Below are positions 17,701-30,200 of a stretch of DNA of 55,204 nt, piece after piece. Under the pieces are notes generated by a model that had not been told where the DNA came from, ran no database searches, and worked only from the letters and a program-made list of their open reading frames with translations. The stretch comes from Chytridium lagenaria (lineage: Eukaryota; Chytridiomycota; Chytridiomycetes; Chytridiales; Chytridiaceae): assembly GCA_025449115.1 (NCBI GenBank), contig JAHLKC010000192.1:1-55204 (forward strand), given 5' to 3'. Every line of letters starts with the position of its first letter. The stretch's first letter is position 1. A program made the position numbers and the translations under genes.

Positions 17701-20025
17701 TTTTTCGGGAGCGGCGAATTGGATGTTTTGGAGGAGCGTGGTGGAGAGGAGCCAGGGTTGTTGTTGGCAGAGAGCGACGCGGCCCATGATGGAGGTGGAG
17801 CCTGAAAGGCGGGTCATGTCGCCGAGGATGGCGGAGAAGAGGGAGGATTTACCAGAACCTGTGAAAATAAAAAGGTTAGGGGATGGTAAGGGAGGATATG
17901 GGGGTGGGGGAAGAGACTTACCGACGACACCGACGACGGCGGTGAGTTTACCCTTTTGATCTTCAAGTTAGGTCCTTGAACAGGGTTCATCGCTTTTCGT
18001 CTTTTTCACATCCTCCCCATCCTTTTCTTCACCATTGTTTTCTTCATCGGATTTCTTTTTCCTCTTTAGATTCCTTATCATCCTTCTTCCCCTTCTTCTT
18101 CCTCGGCCTTTTTTTCTCTCAACAGGGCGCGTCCTCCCACTTAAACGTTGCATTCTCAATGATAATAGCGTGTTCAGCGTCTGCGGTGGGTGCGAGCTCT
18201 ACGGTAGGTTCACGTTCATCGGCAACAAGGAAGTTTTTGATACGCTTGAGAGCGACGAGACCAGTGACCGTCGTGCTAAAAGAGAGAGAAAAGAAAAAAA
18301 AAGGGTTAGATATTGGGGAAATAAAGGGGGGAAAAAAGCTTACTTGATCATTTGGGGGAGACCTTGGAGGGGTTCGAGGAGACTGCCGAAATAGATCAAA
18401 GCGGGGAAGATGATGGAGGGATCTATTGAGCCGCCATTGTTGCGAGCGTAGAGAAGGAAAGAGGCTTTAAAGAAAAGAGAGAGTTAGAATAGACGGCACG
18501 CATTATATGAAGGGAAGAGAGCAAAAAATAGAAAAAGAAAGTAAACAGAATATTCACCAATAGGCATAAGAACCGGTGGCAAAATAATCAACGTGATCAT
18601 CGAAGACATGATCGACAAACTCTTTTTCAACGCTGATATCTGCTCCCCCCTCTTCTCGTTCACAGCTCCACTCCTCAAATCCTCTTCAGCGCGCACTTGA
18701 CAATCTTCATGCCCATCAACATCTCTCGAAGTCGTTTGACACGACCATCTTCCGCCGCCATGTAGAGTTTAGCGAATTTACCCATTTGACCACCGAGCGG
18801 GATCATGATCACGAGACAGCCGAGGATGACAGCACCGGCGGGGATGATGGCTGAACCGATGAGACGGACGAGGAAGTAGAGGATGAGGGCGATTTGGGGG
18901 GGCATGATGAAGAGGTCGGGGATGGACATGAGGGCGATGGAAAATTGTTCAGAGTCGACGTTGACCATGGAGATGATGCGGCCCTGTTTAATGAAACTTA
19001 GGGTGAGAATGTTGAAAGAAACATACAACAAAAAATAGTAGAAAGTTACGAAAACAAAGAAAGGAAGAAAGAAGTAAAAAATAAACATTACCTCTGAAAA
19101 ACTCCTTCTCAGCCTTATTCCCAATCTTTAAAGACTTTTCAAAAAGCGCCACCTTTGCCAGGCCCACGGCATCAAACTGGAAATTCCTAATCAACTGGAT
19201 CTGCGTCAACTCTGCAACAACCTTGACAATGGACACGAAAAACAGAAACAAGGACAGTGCGACGCCGGTCCCGGTTTTCCCGTAATTTAAAAGGAATGGA
19301 GGAACCATGAGTTCGGATGATGGGGCGTTTTGAAGGAAGAGAATGAGGGCTTGGAGGACATAAGGGATGTAGAGGGAGGCGGCGACCGAGAGGATTTGGA
19401 AGAAAATGGCGCCGATAAAGTAGTGACCGTAGGAGCGGAAGACGACGGGCATGAGGGAGGGGATTTGGGGCCAGAGGTCGTTTTTGGAGGATTGGAGGAG
19501 TCTTTTAAAGATAGTGGTCAATTGATGGGACATATATGATATAGTAATAAATGTATCCACTCACCACCATTATTCTCCAACTTGTCCTTCTTCTTTGCTT
19601 CCAAATACGCTGCAACTTTCTGATTAAAAGGCTCTAAGCTCTTCACAAGCGCCTCAGCCCGATCCTGAGGTTTTAACAATGGAATGTCATCCGCCTCAAG
19701 AGGTCTCTTGACGGACACCTTCATCATCCTGTTGAGGTAGGAGAGAGTGAGAAATGTCCAGAGGTTATATCCTGCGGCCATGACACCGCGGTCGCCTGGT
19801 TCTTCATAGGTGATGGAGGAGGTGGTGGTGAGAGAGTCGAAGTGTTTGGTGGGTTTGGATCCATCGTCGATGATGATGGTGGTTGGCTTTTCAAGAGCTA
19901 ATTTAATTGACAATTTGATAGACAAGAATTAGGTGTTCAAGTAGACATATAGGAGCGGAGAAAAACGACGGAACATCATTTGAAACTGGATACTCACCAG
20001 GATTGCTCTTTTCAATATTAGACAT
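14786..20025 (-). CDS. ABCC (MRP-type) full transporter without TMD0
   Basis: ATP-driven exporter of the ABCC family. The start MSNIEKSNP (20025) is split by an intron after 19998. Exon 2 (19897-19565) holds the N-terminal linker with [20 protein letters not shown], the usual short-MRP beginning. TMD1 lies at about 19500-18560. NBD1 (about 17950-17280) has VVG...SGKSS split by an intron, [24 protein letters not shown] and Walker [13 protein letters not shown]. Aspartate replaces the catalytic glutamate there, as is normal for ABCC NBD1. TMD2 lies at about 17080-15640. NBD2 (about 15580-14900) has [32 protein letters not shown] and [10 protein letters not shown] with the intact glutamate. The gene ends KGRVL* at 14786. 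At least 10 short introns. A Lys/Glu-rich insertion lies before NBD1. Indels occur near 17970, 18130, 18700, 15265 and 14915. The substrate cannot be read from sequence. Confidence 0.9.
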
Positions 20026-20099
20026 TCTACTTGGACTTGTTGTACTAAAAGTAAATTAAGTAGAGTAGAATTGGTTATAAAGTGTATGGATGCGTTTTA

Positions 20100-20750
20100 G
20101 GGTGTTGAACGTGAGTACGTAATGGGATGGAATCCTTTTTATATTTTCTGTATGTAGGGTTATTCTAATAATGGATAATGCAAGACAAGGTCTTTTCATT
20201 TTATCAACATTTTTCATGGGAACCTTCGTATTTAGTGGGGGTGGATGGGATAGTGTTAATGGGAGACCATGGACCTGGGCCGGGTTATTTGTGAATAAAA
20301 GACCATGGACCCAGGCCATGTCCATGGAATTTTTATATTTTAAATAATTTGTGGTAAAGTTTCTGTGTTGTGACACAGATCTTCTCACCTTCCCTGAATG
20401 GTTATAATTCCTTTGAAACATTTTATTTTCATGGAGAAGGCCCAAACTGCAACGGCGTTTCACCCGCCGTGTTTGAACGAATTTCATTATTTATTTATTT
20501 ATTATTGCTGGCATGGAAATACTGGCTCATTGTAAGAATGAAAATATCGCAATAAACTCCATGGCATACAGCTAGCTCGCCTTACATGACGGTGCTTTTA
20601 GGGCCATTCTTTATTGTCCGTTTTTATTTTCTCAATCCTTATTATATTACAGTAAATATAATCGGGTAAGCAATGGGAAAGGGGATCATCCAGAACTGAA
20701 ATTCCTCCATCCTCGTCCCTTCTTGCAATTGTTCCAAAGTGCTGTTTTAT
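20100..20750. other. Intergenic; contains a short inverted pair
   Basis: No gene supported. Near 20263-20330 the stretch GACCATGGACCTGGGCC is followed about 45 bp later by GACCATGGACCCAGGCCATG, a small imperfect direct/palindromic pair of unknown meaning. Confidence 0.4.
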
Positions 20751-20754
20751 TCCC

Positions 20755-21135
20755 ATAGCCGACTGACGGCTGTGGGGATCCCTTTGAAGTCTTTACTACT
20801 GTTGACACGTGAGAGAGCAACAAAACAGAGTCCAGAAACAGCTTCCATTTTGCCAAGATCAACAAAAACCTTGCTTAAAGTTTGACGTTGAGACTTGTTG
20901 ATCGTCATGGCGTAGGCAAGGCAAACTGAAAACGAAGTGCAAGATCCCGGGATGTGTGGCCATCAGTCATCGCTGATAATCTGGACGAAATGGCAGCGCA
21001 CGTTACTTCCTTACCATTGCCAATAGTGCGACAAACTATGTTACCGTTTACCTGTGCAAGAACAAGAATAAGTTGTTCATCACATTCCTTCTCAATGCCA
21101 TCACCTACAGCGTTTGCTTCGACTGTGAAGAATTA
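20755..21135 (-). pseudogene. Helitron-type PIF1 helicase C-terminal remnant
   Basis: Reading leftward, the minus strand encodes FTVEANAVGDGIEKECDEQ, VNGNIVCRTIGNGK, then (after a one-base frame change) CLAYAMTINKSQRQTLSKVF, VDLGK and FVALSRV. The pattern AYAMTINKSQ-QT followed by VALSRV is the conserved motif VI region of PIF1-family helicases as found in Helitron transposons and related self-standing genes. Only the last ~120 residues remain, and no Rep domain or upstream helicase motifs are seen. It is a fragment of a mobile element. Confidence 0.75.
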
Positions 21136-21159
21136 CATAATTCACATGGCCTATGGCTC

Positions 21160-22720
21160 ATAAGGACATTTTGCCTAAGTCTGTTGAGTTCCGTTATCTC
21201 CGCGTCGACGCGTATATTTACGCGTCATATTGAATCCTCCCTTCTTTTCCCATTGGGTTTTTTGTATATACTTTTTTCCCACGTTTATAGGGTTTTTATT
21301 GAAGGAGGTGGCGCGCATATGTGCCGTTTATGTGTGTGTGCATATGTTGTGTTCTATTATTTATTTGTATTTTGTGTATTACTTTAATATGAGAGATTTC
21401 TTGATTTAATTTGTACCAGTTGAATTAAGTAGTTAATATTGAGTTGATCCCCCATCCTCTATCTCACGCGCGTGGCCTCGCCGTGATCTCCCTTCACTCC
21501 TTCTCGGATGGCAGCCCACCCCTCTACCCCCTGCCACCTGGTGAAGCCGCAATCCAGCTGTTTGAAGCAGAATGCTGCGATGGGAGCCCAAGGGTCCTCC
21601 TCATTGTCAGTGTCCTTTAGCTTAGGCTTGGTCGGCTACATTCCACCACTGATGATCCCCGAGCCGGTGATTGATGCTGAAGGCAGGTGATGAGTGAGGT
21701 TACCTGTGCCAGCTCGAGAGGCAACGAGATCATCACGTTCCAAACGGTGCCAAAGCAGGAAGGCAAGGAGGCTTTCAGCCATCCCCGATCGCCAGGAGAC
21801 GATCTGGTGCTCCATATTGGTTTATTAGCAAGGTAAGTTGACATAGAAGATACTGAACACGTTCCCTTCTCCCTTTATTAAGCAGAATCTCGCGTTCACT
21901 CACCCACACCATCGCAAAAACAAAAACCTCACTTAGATTCATGAGTACATCCTGTCCCTAGGTGCTCTGTGGACTTGCTCTGCTGGAGCAACTCCTTTAC
22001 TCTTCTCCCCTACCCCCTAAGTCCAAGCTAGGTAGGGAGGGATGGGTCAAGAGAAGATCACAGTAGCGTTTGCTTTGACGCATCAGTCCTAAGTTTCCCT
22101 TTTGGCCCCCCGTGGTACAAACCTTGGACCACCCTTCCCTAACTTATAGTCCTCACCCCTGAGCATGTTCCCCAAAAGACACTCCAACCCAAATATTGTC
22201 ACATTCATCACCTCTGACCTTTAATGGCCCTCCGTCAACGCTTTTACATTGTCCTCTGTGTTTTTGACGTGTTTTGATGCGTTGAGCGGCTATGTGAAAA
22301 GATCTGCAATAATGTTTTCTGACCAACAATGCCAGAGTTTCAATTTGCTATTTGTCAACTTGCTGTGTGAGATTATTGGATAACCTCACTAAGAGGCATG
22401 AATGTGTCACATATATAGACATCATGCCGTTATCCATATTTCCTTGTTCCCTTTCCATTCTTTTCCCTCTTGGGGTTTTGCATAGTTTTTTCCCCCATAG
22501 ATACAAGAGAAGTTTTTATAGAAGGAAGGGTGGTCAAAGTGGTACGCCAACTAATGACATGCTACCACGTTGATGCCTGTTGTTGTTATTTGATTCCCCT
22601 TTATGTATTGTTTTATTACTTGTAGAAAGTCAAATAAATTAACGTTCACCCCAAAGACCTAGAAGGCCCTCTTGCTTCAGGCCAGCCTCTGGAAGAGCTC
22701 TCACCAACCCCTTTTATTAT
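21160..22720. other. Non-coding or decayed stretch between mobile-element remnants
   Basis: Frames around 21480-21840 contain short coherent runs (PLPPGEAAIQLFEAE, GNEIITFQTVPKQEGKEAF) in the plus direction but are broken by stops. I do not recognise them. The rest has no supported feature. Confidence 0.3.
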
Positions 22721-22725
22721 CTATA

Positions 22726-23284
22726 GTGTATTGAATGTTGCCAGCGGGTGCTCAGGTGATGACGTCGCCGGGAGAGACCGCAACCCAGACAAGATGAACT
22801 TCTAAGACGTTATGAGCAGTAGAAATACGCCTTGTTTGCATGATTTCCTTCACGGATCTGGTCGGAGAACCAGGTTATTGCCATATTTTTCTGAACATAT
22901 GCCATTCTGATGTTTGGAGTGGGAGTAGCGGGATATAAGAAGCCCGTGGATGGATGAGACCATAGAAACAACACTTTAAAACAGTTATAAGGAGCAGTAT
23001 AGAGATCTGACACATTCCTTGGAGTGGGATGGAATCCCTTCTTGTAGAACCTTTCCCCTCGTCGCTTTAGACCTCGTTATGAGGCATTTCCCTTCATTTT
23101 CCCCTAGAACGAAACTCAAACCACAGCACACCAAATCCTTGCATTCCTTAACGCATGAGTAGGGCTTTATTCTCGACTCTGTATATATACCTCTCATATT
23201 TTCTTAGAAGTTCATCTTGGTCTGGGTAGTGGTCTCTTGTGGCGACGCCATCACCTGAGCACCCGCTGGCAACATTCAATACAC
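22726..23284. mobile_element. 559-bp non-autonomous DNA transposon (MITE) with ~81-bp terminal inverted repeats
   Basis: Left TIR 22726-22806 starts GTGTATTGAATGTTGCCAGC. Right TIR 23203-23284 is its reverse complement with about seven differences by eye, matching through to AGATGAACTTCTAAG. A TA dinucleotide flanks both ends (22724-22725 and 23285-23286), consistent with a TA target-site duplication, although the outermost bases are ambiguous. The ~395-bp interior has no transposase; its open frames are short. TA duplication would fit Tc1/mariner-like or similar superfamilies, but the long TIR does not decide it. Confidence 0.85.
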
Positions 23285-23286
23285 TA

Positions 23287-24340
23287 TGGGAGCGCTCACA
23301 TCTGTCGTTTATACGATTATCAGGCCGTGGTCCAGTGTATTAACATTGGCATTGTACCGCTGCTCCCGCTTTGCCTCCTCCACCCCTCTGCCGCATGGCC
23401 GTCCACTTGGAACGGCGTCCCTTCTCCTTGATATTGTCAAGCAATATCCCAATTTGGTCAACTCCCTTGACCGCGAGGAGGGCCTCCCCAACTGTCTGAC
23501 CAACCGCTCACCGCATGTGTTGTGCAATCTCACGCGAAGTCACCTAACGCCCCTTTAACCCTTGCCTTCCCATCTCCTATTACATCCTCTGTACAATGTA
23601 CTCCTTCCTAATCCTCAACCTTTCCTTCACCTGGTGCTCCTGGTGCTGGGCACGGCTATGGCCACGACCTTTTTTCGGCCTGCTCCGCTCTGGGGAGTTA
23701 TGCCACCCTCCAATCATTTCTCCAGCGCCGGTCGCCTGTCCCGTTCCTCCGTCATCTTAATCCCCTCTCTCGCCGTCCCAACTCGCGTCGAACTCACCCT
23801 TTTCAGTAGCAAGACCGACTCCTTCCGCAAGGCGATGTCGTGACCATCAGCCTCGCCTCTACGGAGGGCCTTTGCGCCGTCATACTCCTTCGTTGCCTCT
23901 TCACCAGATGCTGTGCCCTTGACTCCGGGAGTGCTTAACTGTCTCGTATTCGGAATATTGAAATAGCCAAAGTCCTCTTGCCAACTTGAGATTTTCTGAT
24001 GGGGCGAGTCCGATGGCTGATTTTCTGATTATGGGGCCAAGTTGGCTATTTGCGAGCGATTTATTCCCGAAGGCTGCCTTTGAAGGATCGTGCCTGCAGA
24101 TCAACTGTTTCCGACGTTGTTTTTTTTTTTTTCCTTTCACTGTTTACTTAGCTTTGTTAACTTTAAGTCCACACATATCCCTCACCATCCTACCACTTAC
24201 TATTCCACTTCAACTTTAAATCATACTCTCTTCTTTCACAAGGCACTTATTAGATAGAACCGACTTTGTATTCATTTTATACCTCAATGATTTCTGTGCA
24301 TACAGTTGATCCCAACATAAAGAACTGCCCCGCTCGTTTG
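23287..24340. other. No supported gene
   Basis: Several overlapping open frames of 75-93 codons exist on both strands near 23290-23840, with Leu/Ser/Pro-rich composition and no recognised family. A short tract of AGATTTTCTGATGGGGC and GATTTTCTGATTATGGGGC repeats at about 23990-24035. Confidence 0.35.
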
Positions 24341-24484
24341 TTTTTTTTTGCTTGACACCGGCCATAGTACTTTGTACGCTAGACTAAGAATATGGTATGG
24401 AGTCGGTGTACCTTTACGTACCATCAAGTTTGAAAACTATATAGGTAAATATAATAGAAAAAAATTTAGTAGTGTCTTGTCCGA

Positions 24485-26236
24485 ATGTCAATGCATACGT
24501 CATGGTCTGGTCCACCTCCTGCCGTTGCCCTTCATCTCCTCCAAAGAACACGCGAATACAACCAACTCTCCTTTCGTACTTTCGCTAAAGTCAATACATT
24601 CTGGAGAAAGACTTCAGAGTGTCTTCGCTGGCAGTACCTTGTTATACCATCCCACAAGATCCTGACAGAGATACTCAAGAGAATTCCAGCATCGACACTA
24701 GCGCATGTACGGTTTATTGATATAGCCCCGCGTAATGTTCACGAAGTTCTTCAACTGTTGTCTCAATGCACTGGTCTAAGGGGATATCCTAAAGGCTGAC
24801 ATGATTTCCTCTTTGAATCGTCTCCGTCTTTCGAGACAGCAATCGTTTAATACGCTGAAGATAGGAATTTGCTGGATGGTGATAACAGTAATCACCTTGT
24901 AGACCTTTCTCATGAGCTTGTTTGCGATGCACCCAAATATGTCCCACGTCAGCGACTTCGCGGGAAGTGGTTCAAACAGGCTTCACGAGAGACGACTGAG
25001 GAGACCTTTCAGCTAATTAAGGAGAGATTTGGCCACATTCAAAAACTTTTCGTTCATCCCCTGAACTTCGCGGCTGGTGCGAAGAAACGAGACGTCAAGA
25101 TCTGCAGCCTCCTTCCAAACTTGAGAACTCTTGTTGGATTTAGATGGAGTTTCGGTTCCTATTCGAATCCAGACTTGGATTCCTTCTGCACCTTGATGGG
25201 ACTTCCTTTGCTTTCGCTGATAGAATTTGACTTCAGCATATCCGTCTCAAGTCGCGATTCGAAGCCATCGGATGAGGAGCTAAAACGGGAGAACGACCTT
25301 GCAAACAATTCGTCAGTTTACTGTCGCCTTTCCACCGTTCGAAAGCTGAATTAAATCTTTGGGCCCTATGAAGAAGGGGTAGACTGCTTTCTTTGGTTAA
25401 ACGCCCTTCTGTCGTTGGCTCCAAACGTGGATGACTTGGAATTGGTTATAAACAGGGAAATGGGGAACGAAATCATTGACACAATCCGAGACATATATCC
25501 TCATCTTCGATCTTTCACTTGGAGCTGCGACACGCTCATCGATTTCCCATCTGATTCTGAAAAAACCCACCGCAGACATAAATATCCTCAACTTCACTCA
25601 GAGCCTCACGGTCATCAGCATCCAGAGTATCCCATGATTCATTTTGCGTTTTTCAAACCTCGTGAATCTCTCTTTGCACTTGTCGACGGATGTATTTCGA
25701 GCCGAGTGTCGGCCAAAAACACACTTTTGAAGGGACCGCTGCCGAGTTTTGGGCACGAATTCGACGTTTCCATCTTCGGAGCGGGACAGAGGAGCGCCAT
25801 TGGGCTGAGAAATATGACATGAAAGCCGAGAGCTTATTCCGCTGATCAAAGCTCTGTCGGGTGTAGAGGTGCTTGAGCTTGATACTTCGGTAAGAGAAAT
25901 AACTTGGACGGAACCTATGTCACATGGGATTCGTGTGGCTACCATGCAAACATTTTCGAATCCTTCGTGTCTACGCTTCTCCAAAATTACGATGGCTCAG
26001 GCTGGACGCTGTAAAGTGGGAAAGCCTTAATGTCAACCTAGCCGCTCTTGCTGAATTTTCTTGAAATTGATATGACGCTCTCTGGCGACGATTTCCGTGG
26101 ATTGAAGAGGCCAGGTTTGGAGATTGTTCAAATGGGGTTTGGCTGGCATGATTCCAAGAGGATGGATGTCGAATTTGAGGGTTTGGAATTTGGTAAAGGC
26201 AAAGGCGAGACGACGAGGCGTTTCTTTTTCTCTTGA
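24485..26236 (+). CDS. F-box/leucine-rich-repeat-like protein (frame-broken)
   Basis: Coding-like blocks follow in order on the plus strand. The first is ALHLLQRTREYNQLSFRTFA through FWRKTSECLRWQYLVI (about 24520-24650), the layout of an F-box-like N-terminus. Then come ILTEILKRIPASTLAHVRF, HEVLQLLSQCTGL, IQKLFVHPLNF, ICSLLPNLRTLVGF, LPLLSLIEFDFSI, ALLSLAPNVDDLELVI, IYPHLRSFTW, LIKALSGVEVLELDTS and LAEFLEIDMTLSGDDFRGL. The recurrent L..L..L pattern indicates degenerate LRRs. Stops or frame changes occur at about 24797, 25354, 25570, 25822 and 26025. The gene ends at 26236 (TTRRFFFS*). The likely role is substrate recognition in an SCF ubiquitin ligase, by family analogy only. The start is uncertain. 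Confidence 0.4.
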
Positions 26237-27257
26237 CGGTGGGCGAGGGTCATGGATGGGGAAGTCGTGACCCTAAAGTTAACCGGGGTTTGGACCAAAG
26301 TTTGTTTAACGTTTGTGTGTACAATATACTAAGTATCGTTTTTACTTTTGACTTAAACAACCAAAATATCATACTTATTAAAAAGCCGAGATTGCTTAAA
26401 AAGCAGAGTTTACTAACAATAAACATTTGACCTTTACTTATAATCTTACTGTCTATATTTATATAAGGGCTCCCTTAAGAAGGGAAACCTCCGTATTTTT
26501 GAAAAGCAACTAACTTGGCCCGGCCGTAATTAAAGGCGAAGCCCCAACAGAAAAGAAAAAGAATTATACAGTAAAAGACAATGGAAAAAACGTCCAAACG
26601 GCATCAACATAATCGTCGAGACAACAATATTATCGCCATTTCCGGCAGGTTTCGTAGCCCAATGCTGGAGATGTCAACTTTTGTGTAAACTGCAGGGGAG
26701 ACGGGCGATGGAGATGGAGAATGTGACATAGTGGAGGTGCTGCACGTTGTCGCTGTGTCTGTTGTACACAATGAGATGAATGAGGAGGCAAAACCAAACA
26801 AAGTTGCGCGGAACCTGATAATGGGCATGGAATTGCAGGGAAGAACATTACAGGCTTTCTAAATAACGCTTTACCGATTTGAGAAGACGCACTCCCTTGC
26901 ATCTTCTCAAAAGTTTTGAGGACTCACAATCGGGAAAGAGTTGTTAAGATTCTAGAAGAAGCGACGTTCCCATGAAACCTTGTTATATTTCATGTAGCAG
27001 ATACTTATCACCCCCTCTAGTATCACTCGATCAGATAAACCTTGTCCCAAGCCGGCCGTACTTTGATACGTTATTTCGAAGAAGGGCATGCACCAAGCTC
27101 CTCAAACCGTAGGATTTTCAGGGAAGCCCGAATGATTCTAAACAAGTGATTGGAGGTATTGCCAGAAGTAATAGAACACCGGCTTTTCAAATGTCGACGT
27201 ATAAAATGGCGTGTAGCGCATCCTTTTTTTTTGAATAGACAAACAAAACGCGCTATA
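26237..27257. other. Intergenic
   Basis: No gene supported. Open frames on the minus strand (26604-26902, 27138-27458) have shadow-like composition. Confidence 0.45.
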
Positions 27258-30200
27258 CCATGCCAGCTTCGACTTGGAGAGAGGGCGTGAATGTGTCAGT
27301 TGCGCATCTGTCGGCGAGGATTGATGGAAGCAAGAACGGAGTGGATGGAATTGGAGAAAGTCGGAAGATACGTTGCAGACGACGGAAAAGTTTGTGTTGA
27401 GGGATGTGAGCATGGAGGTGCCTGGTGGATGTCTTATGGCCTTATGGTTAGCACACATTTCCCATCCTTTTTTTATTGTGCCATATTATCGTCGTGGGCT
27501 TACTTTGTCAATTTACAATGTAGGGACCGTCTGGATCTGGGAAAACGACTTTGATGAACGCTATCGCAGGTTTGTACAAGCAAACACCTATAAATGCTGG
27601 GAAACAACCAAGTTTACTTATATTGTCTGTTATTGACATTCAGGTCGAACGACCATCAAACTCGAAGGCGACATTCTTTTCGATGGTCTTCCGAAAACCA
27701 CTCTCCTCCGATCCGGGCGCGTTGCATACGTTCCACAAGAAGATCATCTCCTCCCATACCTTACAGGTTCGGCGTCCCATTTCCTGATGAAATTGACCAG
27801 ATTATGTTACTAACCCCGGATGTTAGTACGCGAAACTTTGACATTCGCAGCCAACCTTCGCCTTTCAGCCTCCATGACAGCGGATGAAAAGAAAAGTCGG
27901 TCGAGGCTGCTATTTTGGAGCTGGGATTAAGGAGTGCGCGGATACTCTTATTGGAGATGCTTGGACAAAAGGGATTTCGGGGGGTGAGAGGCGTCGTGTA
28001 TCGTAAGTACTCTCTTGTGATTTCCAGTAATCCTTCATTTTTCTTATATGCGTATTGAATTCATTTATTTGGCTCACTGCGGTACTTTTTTAAATTATTT
28101 CAAAAAAGGTTGCCACGCATCTCCTCACGAACCCGTCCATACTCCTCCTCGACGAACCCACAACCGGCCTCGATGCCGCATCCGCCTTACACCTCCTCCA
28201 ACTCCTCTCACCCCTTCATACCCGCGTACAACAATCGTCTCCGTCCATCAACCCCGATCAGATCTTTTCGCAATGTTCACGCATGTGACATTTCTTTCTT
28301 CGGGTCGAGTAGCGTATGCCGGGGAACGGGGGAATGTTATGTCATGGTTCAGTGGGATGGGGTTTGAGACGACAGAACGAGTGAACCCTGCGGATTTTTT
28401 GATTGATGTGCTTGTGGAGGCCGAGAAGGCGGGACGCATTGACGACATTTTGGGGAATGGGAGAGACGGGGGGAAAAGAGGAAAAGGAGGGAAGTGTTCG
28501 GACGTTTGTGACCGACGAGGTTGATGATGCAGCAATGATGAAGGAGGGAAGTGGTGAAGAGAAGGTGTTGGAGTATAAGGGGGCTGGGTTTTTCACTCAG
28601 GTTTCGGTTTTGACGCAACGACAGGTGACTTGCTTGAGAAGGGATTCGTTGACATTGTGGGGATCCTTGCGGAGGTTTTGATTATCAGTATTGTTCTCGG
28701 GTATATTTTCTTTCGAATGGATGAGACACCGGTAGATATTTTCATTACATTTCTTTATGGTGTTTTACTGCTCTGTTTAGGGTGGTATTTTGAGTAGAAA
28801 GTCTCTTCTTTACACTGTCTGTTCCGTTCAAAATTTCCTCGCGCTAATGTTCACAATCTGGAAGCTCTCCAACGAGTAAGCCATCCGCTTTATTAGCCAT
28901 TGACGTTTTTCCTAGATTAGTTATTTTCGATCGCGCGAGGGCGGATAACATGCATTCCGTTGAAGCGTTTATGGTATCATGGTTCAGCGTCAACCTTTTC
29001 TTTCAAGCGTTTCTGTCGATCGTGTTTTCGTTGATTGTGTATGTGATGGCCGGGTTGAGGGATTACGATCGGGTATCGTTCACGGAGACATTTTATATGA
29101 AGTTGTTCGTAGCATGTACTTGTACGATGGGATCAGTAACGTGAGTAATGAGTTATTTTTCCAATGCCTTTTTAAAATGAAGTCTAACGCATTTTTGATT
29201 TTTTTATGTGTAAAGTCAAGCCTATGCCTTTTTCTGTTCTTCACTATTCAGAAATTTTGCGTCATCCTCATCGCAGCAAGTAAGTCTCACCTCCCCAACC
29301 ATTTTTCAATTCCAATGATCCTCATTAACCACCACCTCCCAGATTCGTTCTTCACCCTCTTCGCCATCTCCAGCGGATTCTTCATCCCCATCTCTCCTCC
29401 ATCCACATCTACATTCGATGGCTCCACAACCTCAGTTTCCTGCACCACGGTCTCCGCATCTACGCGACTATCGAATTCCACAACCGTCGATTCAACTGCG
29501 GTCCCAACATAACCTGCAGCGGGAGTATGGCGTTTGATCAACCTCGGGTTTGGACCGGGATTGAGAGTACCCTTTTTGGCGTTATTTGGCATGTTTTGGT
29601 TGTTTGTGATCGCGGCGGCTGTGAGTTTAAAGCTGGGTGGGGTGGGAGTGGAAGGAGTGGAATGACGGTCAAGTCAAAAGATGGCGATAAAAACTCTGTG
29701 GATGAATGCAAGGATGTGAACATTGCGATCAAGGAAAAAGAGACCTTCCGTCTTCTACTGTTGAACTCGTGAATGTGTCGTTACGCACATCCTCTACCAA
29801 AAAACGATTGACCGCCTCGTCTCCACCATCACCATCCGACATCATCCTTCTGAACAACGTGTCTGCCACTTTTCAACCCGGTCATCTCACTGTTATCCTC
29901 GGTTCCTTCGGGTAGCGGCAAATCCACTCTCCTCCAAACGATATGTGGACGTCTGAATGACAAATTTGTGCGAACGGGTGTGGTTCGTGTGAATGGACAA
30001 GAGGTTGTGGGACGCATGGAGGGGATGGCGCTTGTGAGACAGGAGGATGAGCATTTACTTCCGGGATTGACGGCGAGAGAGACGTTGAGTTTTGCGGCTG
30101 GGTGAGGGTTTTGGGAGTTGAGTGGAAGAGACGAATGGAGACTGCGGAGAAGGTTCTGAGGGATGTAGGGTTGGAAAAGTGTGCAAATACGGTGGTGGGT

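Noticed and set aside
14902..20025. Calling the ABCC gene a pseudogene
   Set aside because: All catalytic motifs are intact, and the breaks are one-base indels of the same kind as in RLI1, so sequence error is the simpler reading.
21480..21840. Retrotransposon gag or polyprotein fragment
   Set aside because: A few coherent residues, but no zinc knuckle, protease or reverse-transcriptase motif could be seen.
21230..22540. Repeat pair around CTTTTCCCATTGGGTTTTTTG and CTTTTCCCTCTTGGGGTTTTG
   Set aside because: The similarity is limited to T/C-rich stretches and a short AAG-TTTTTAT tract, too weak to call a repeat family by eye.
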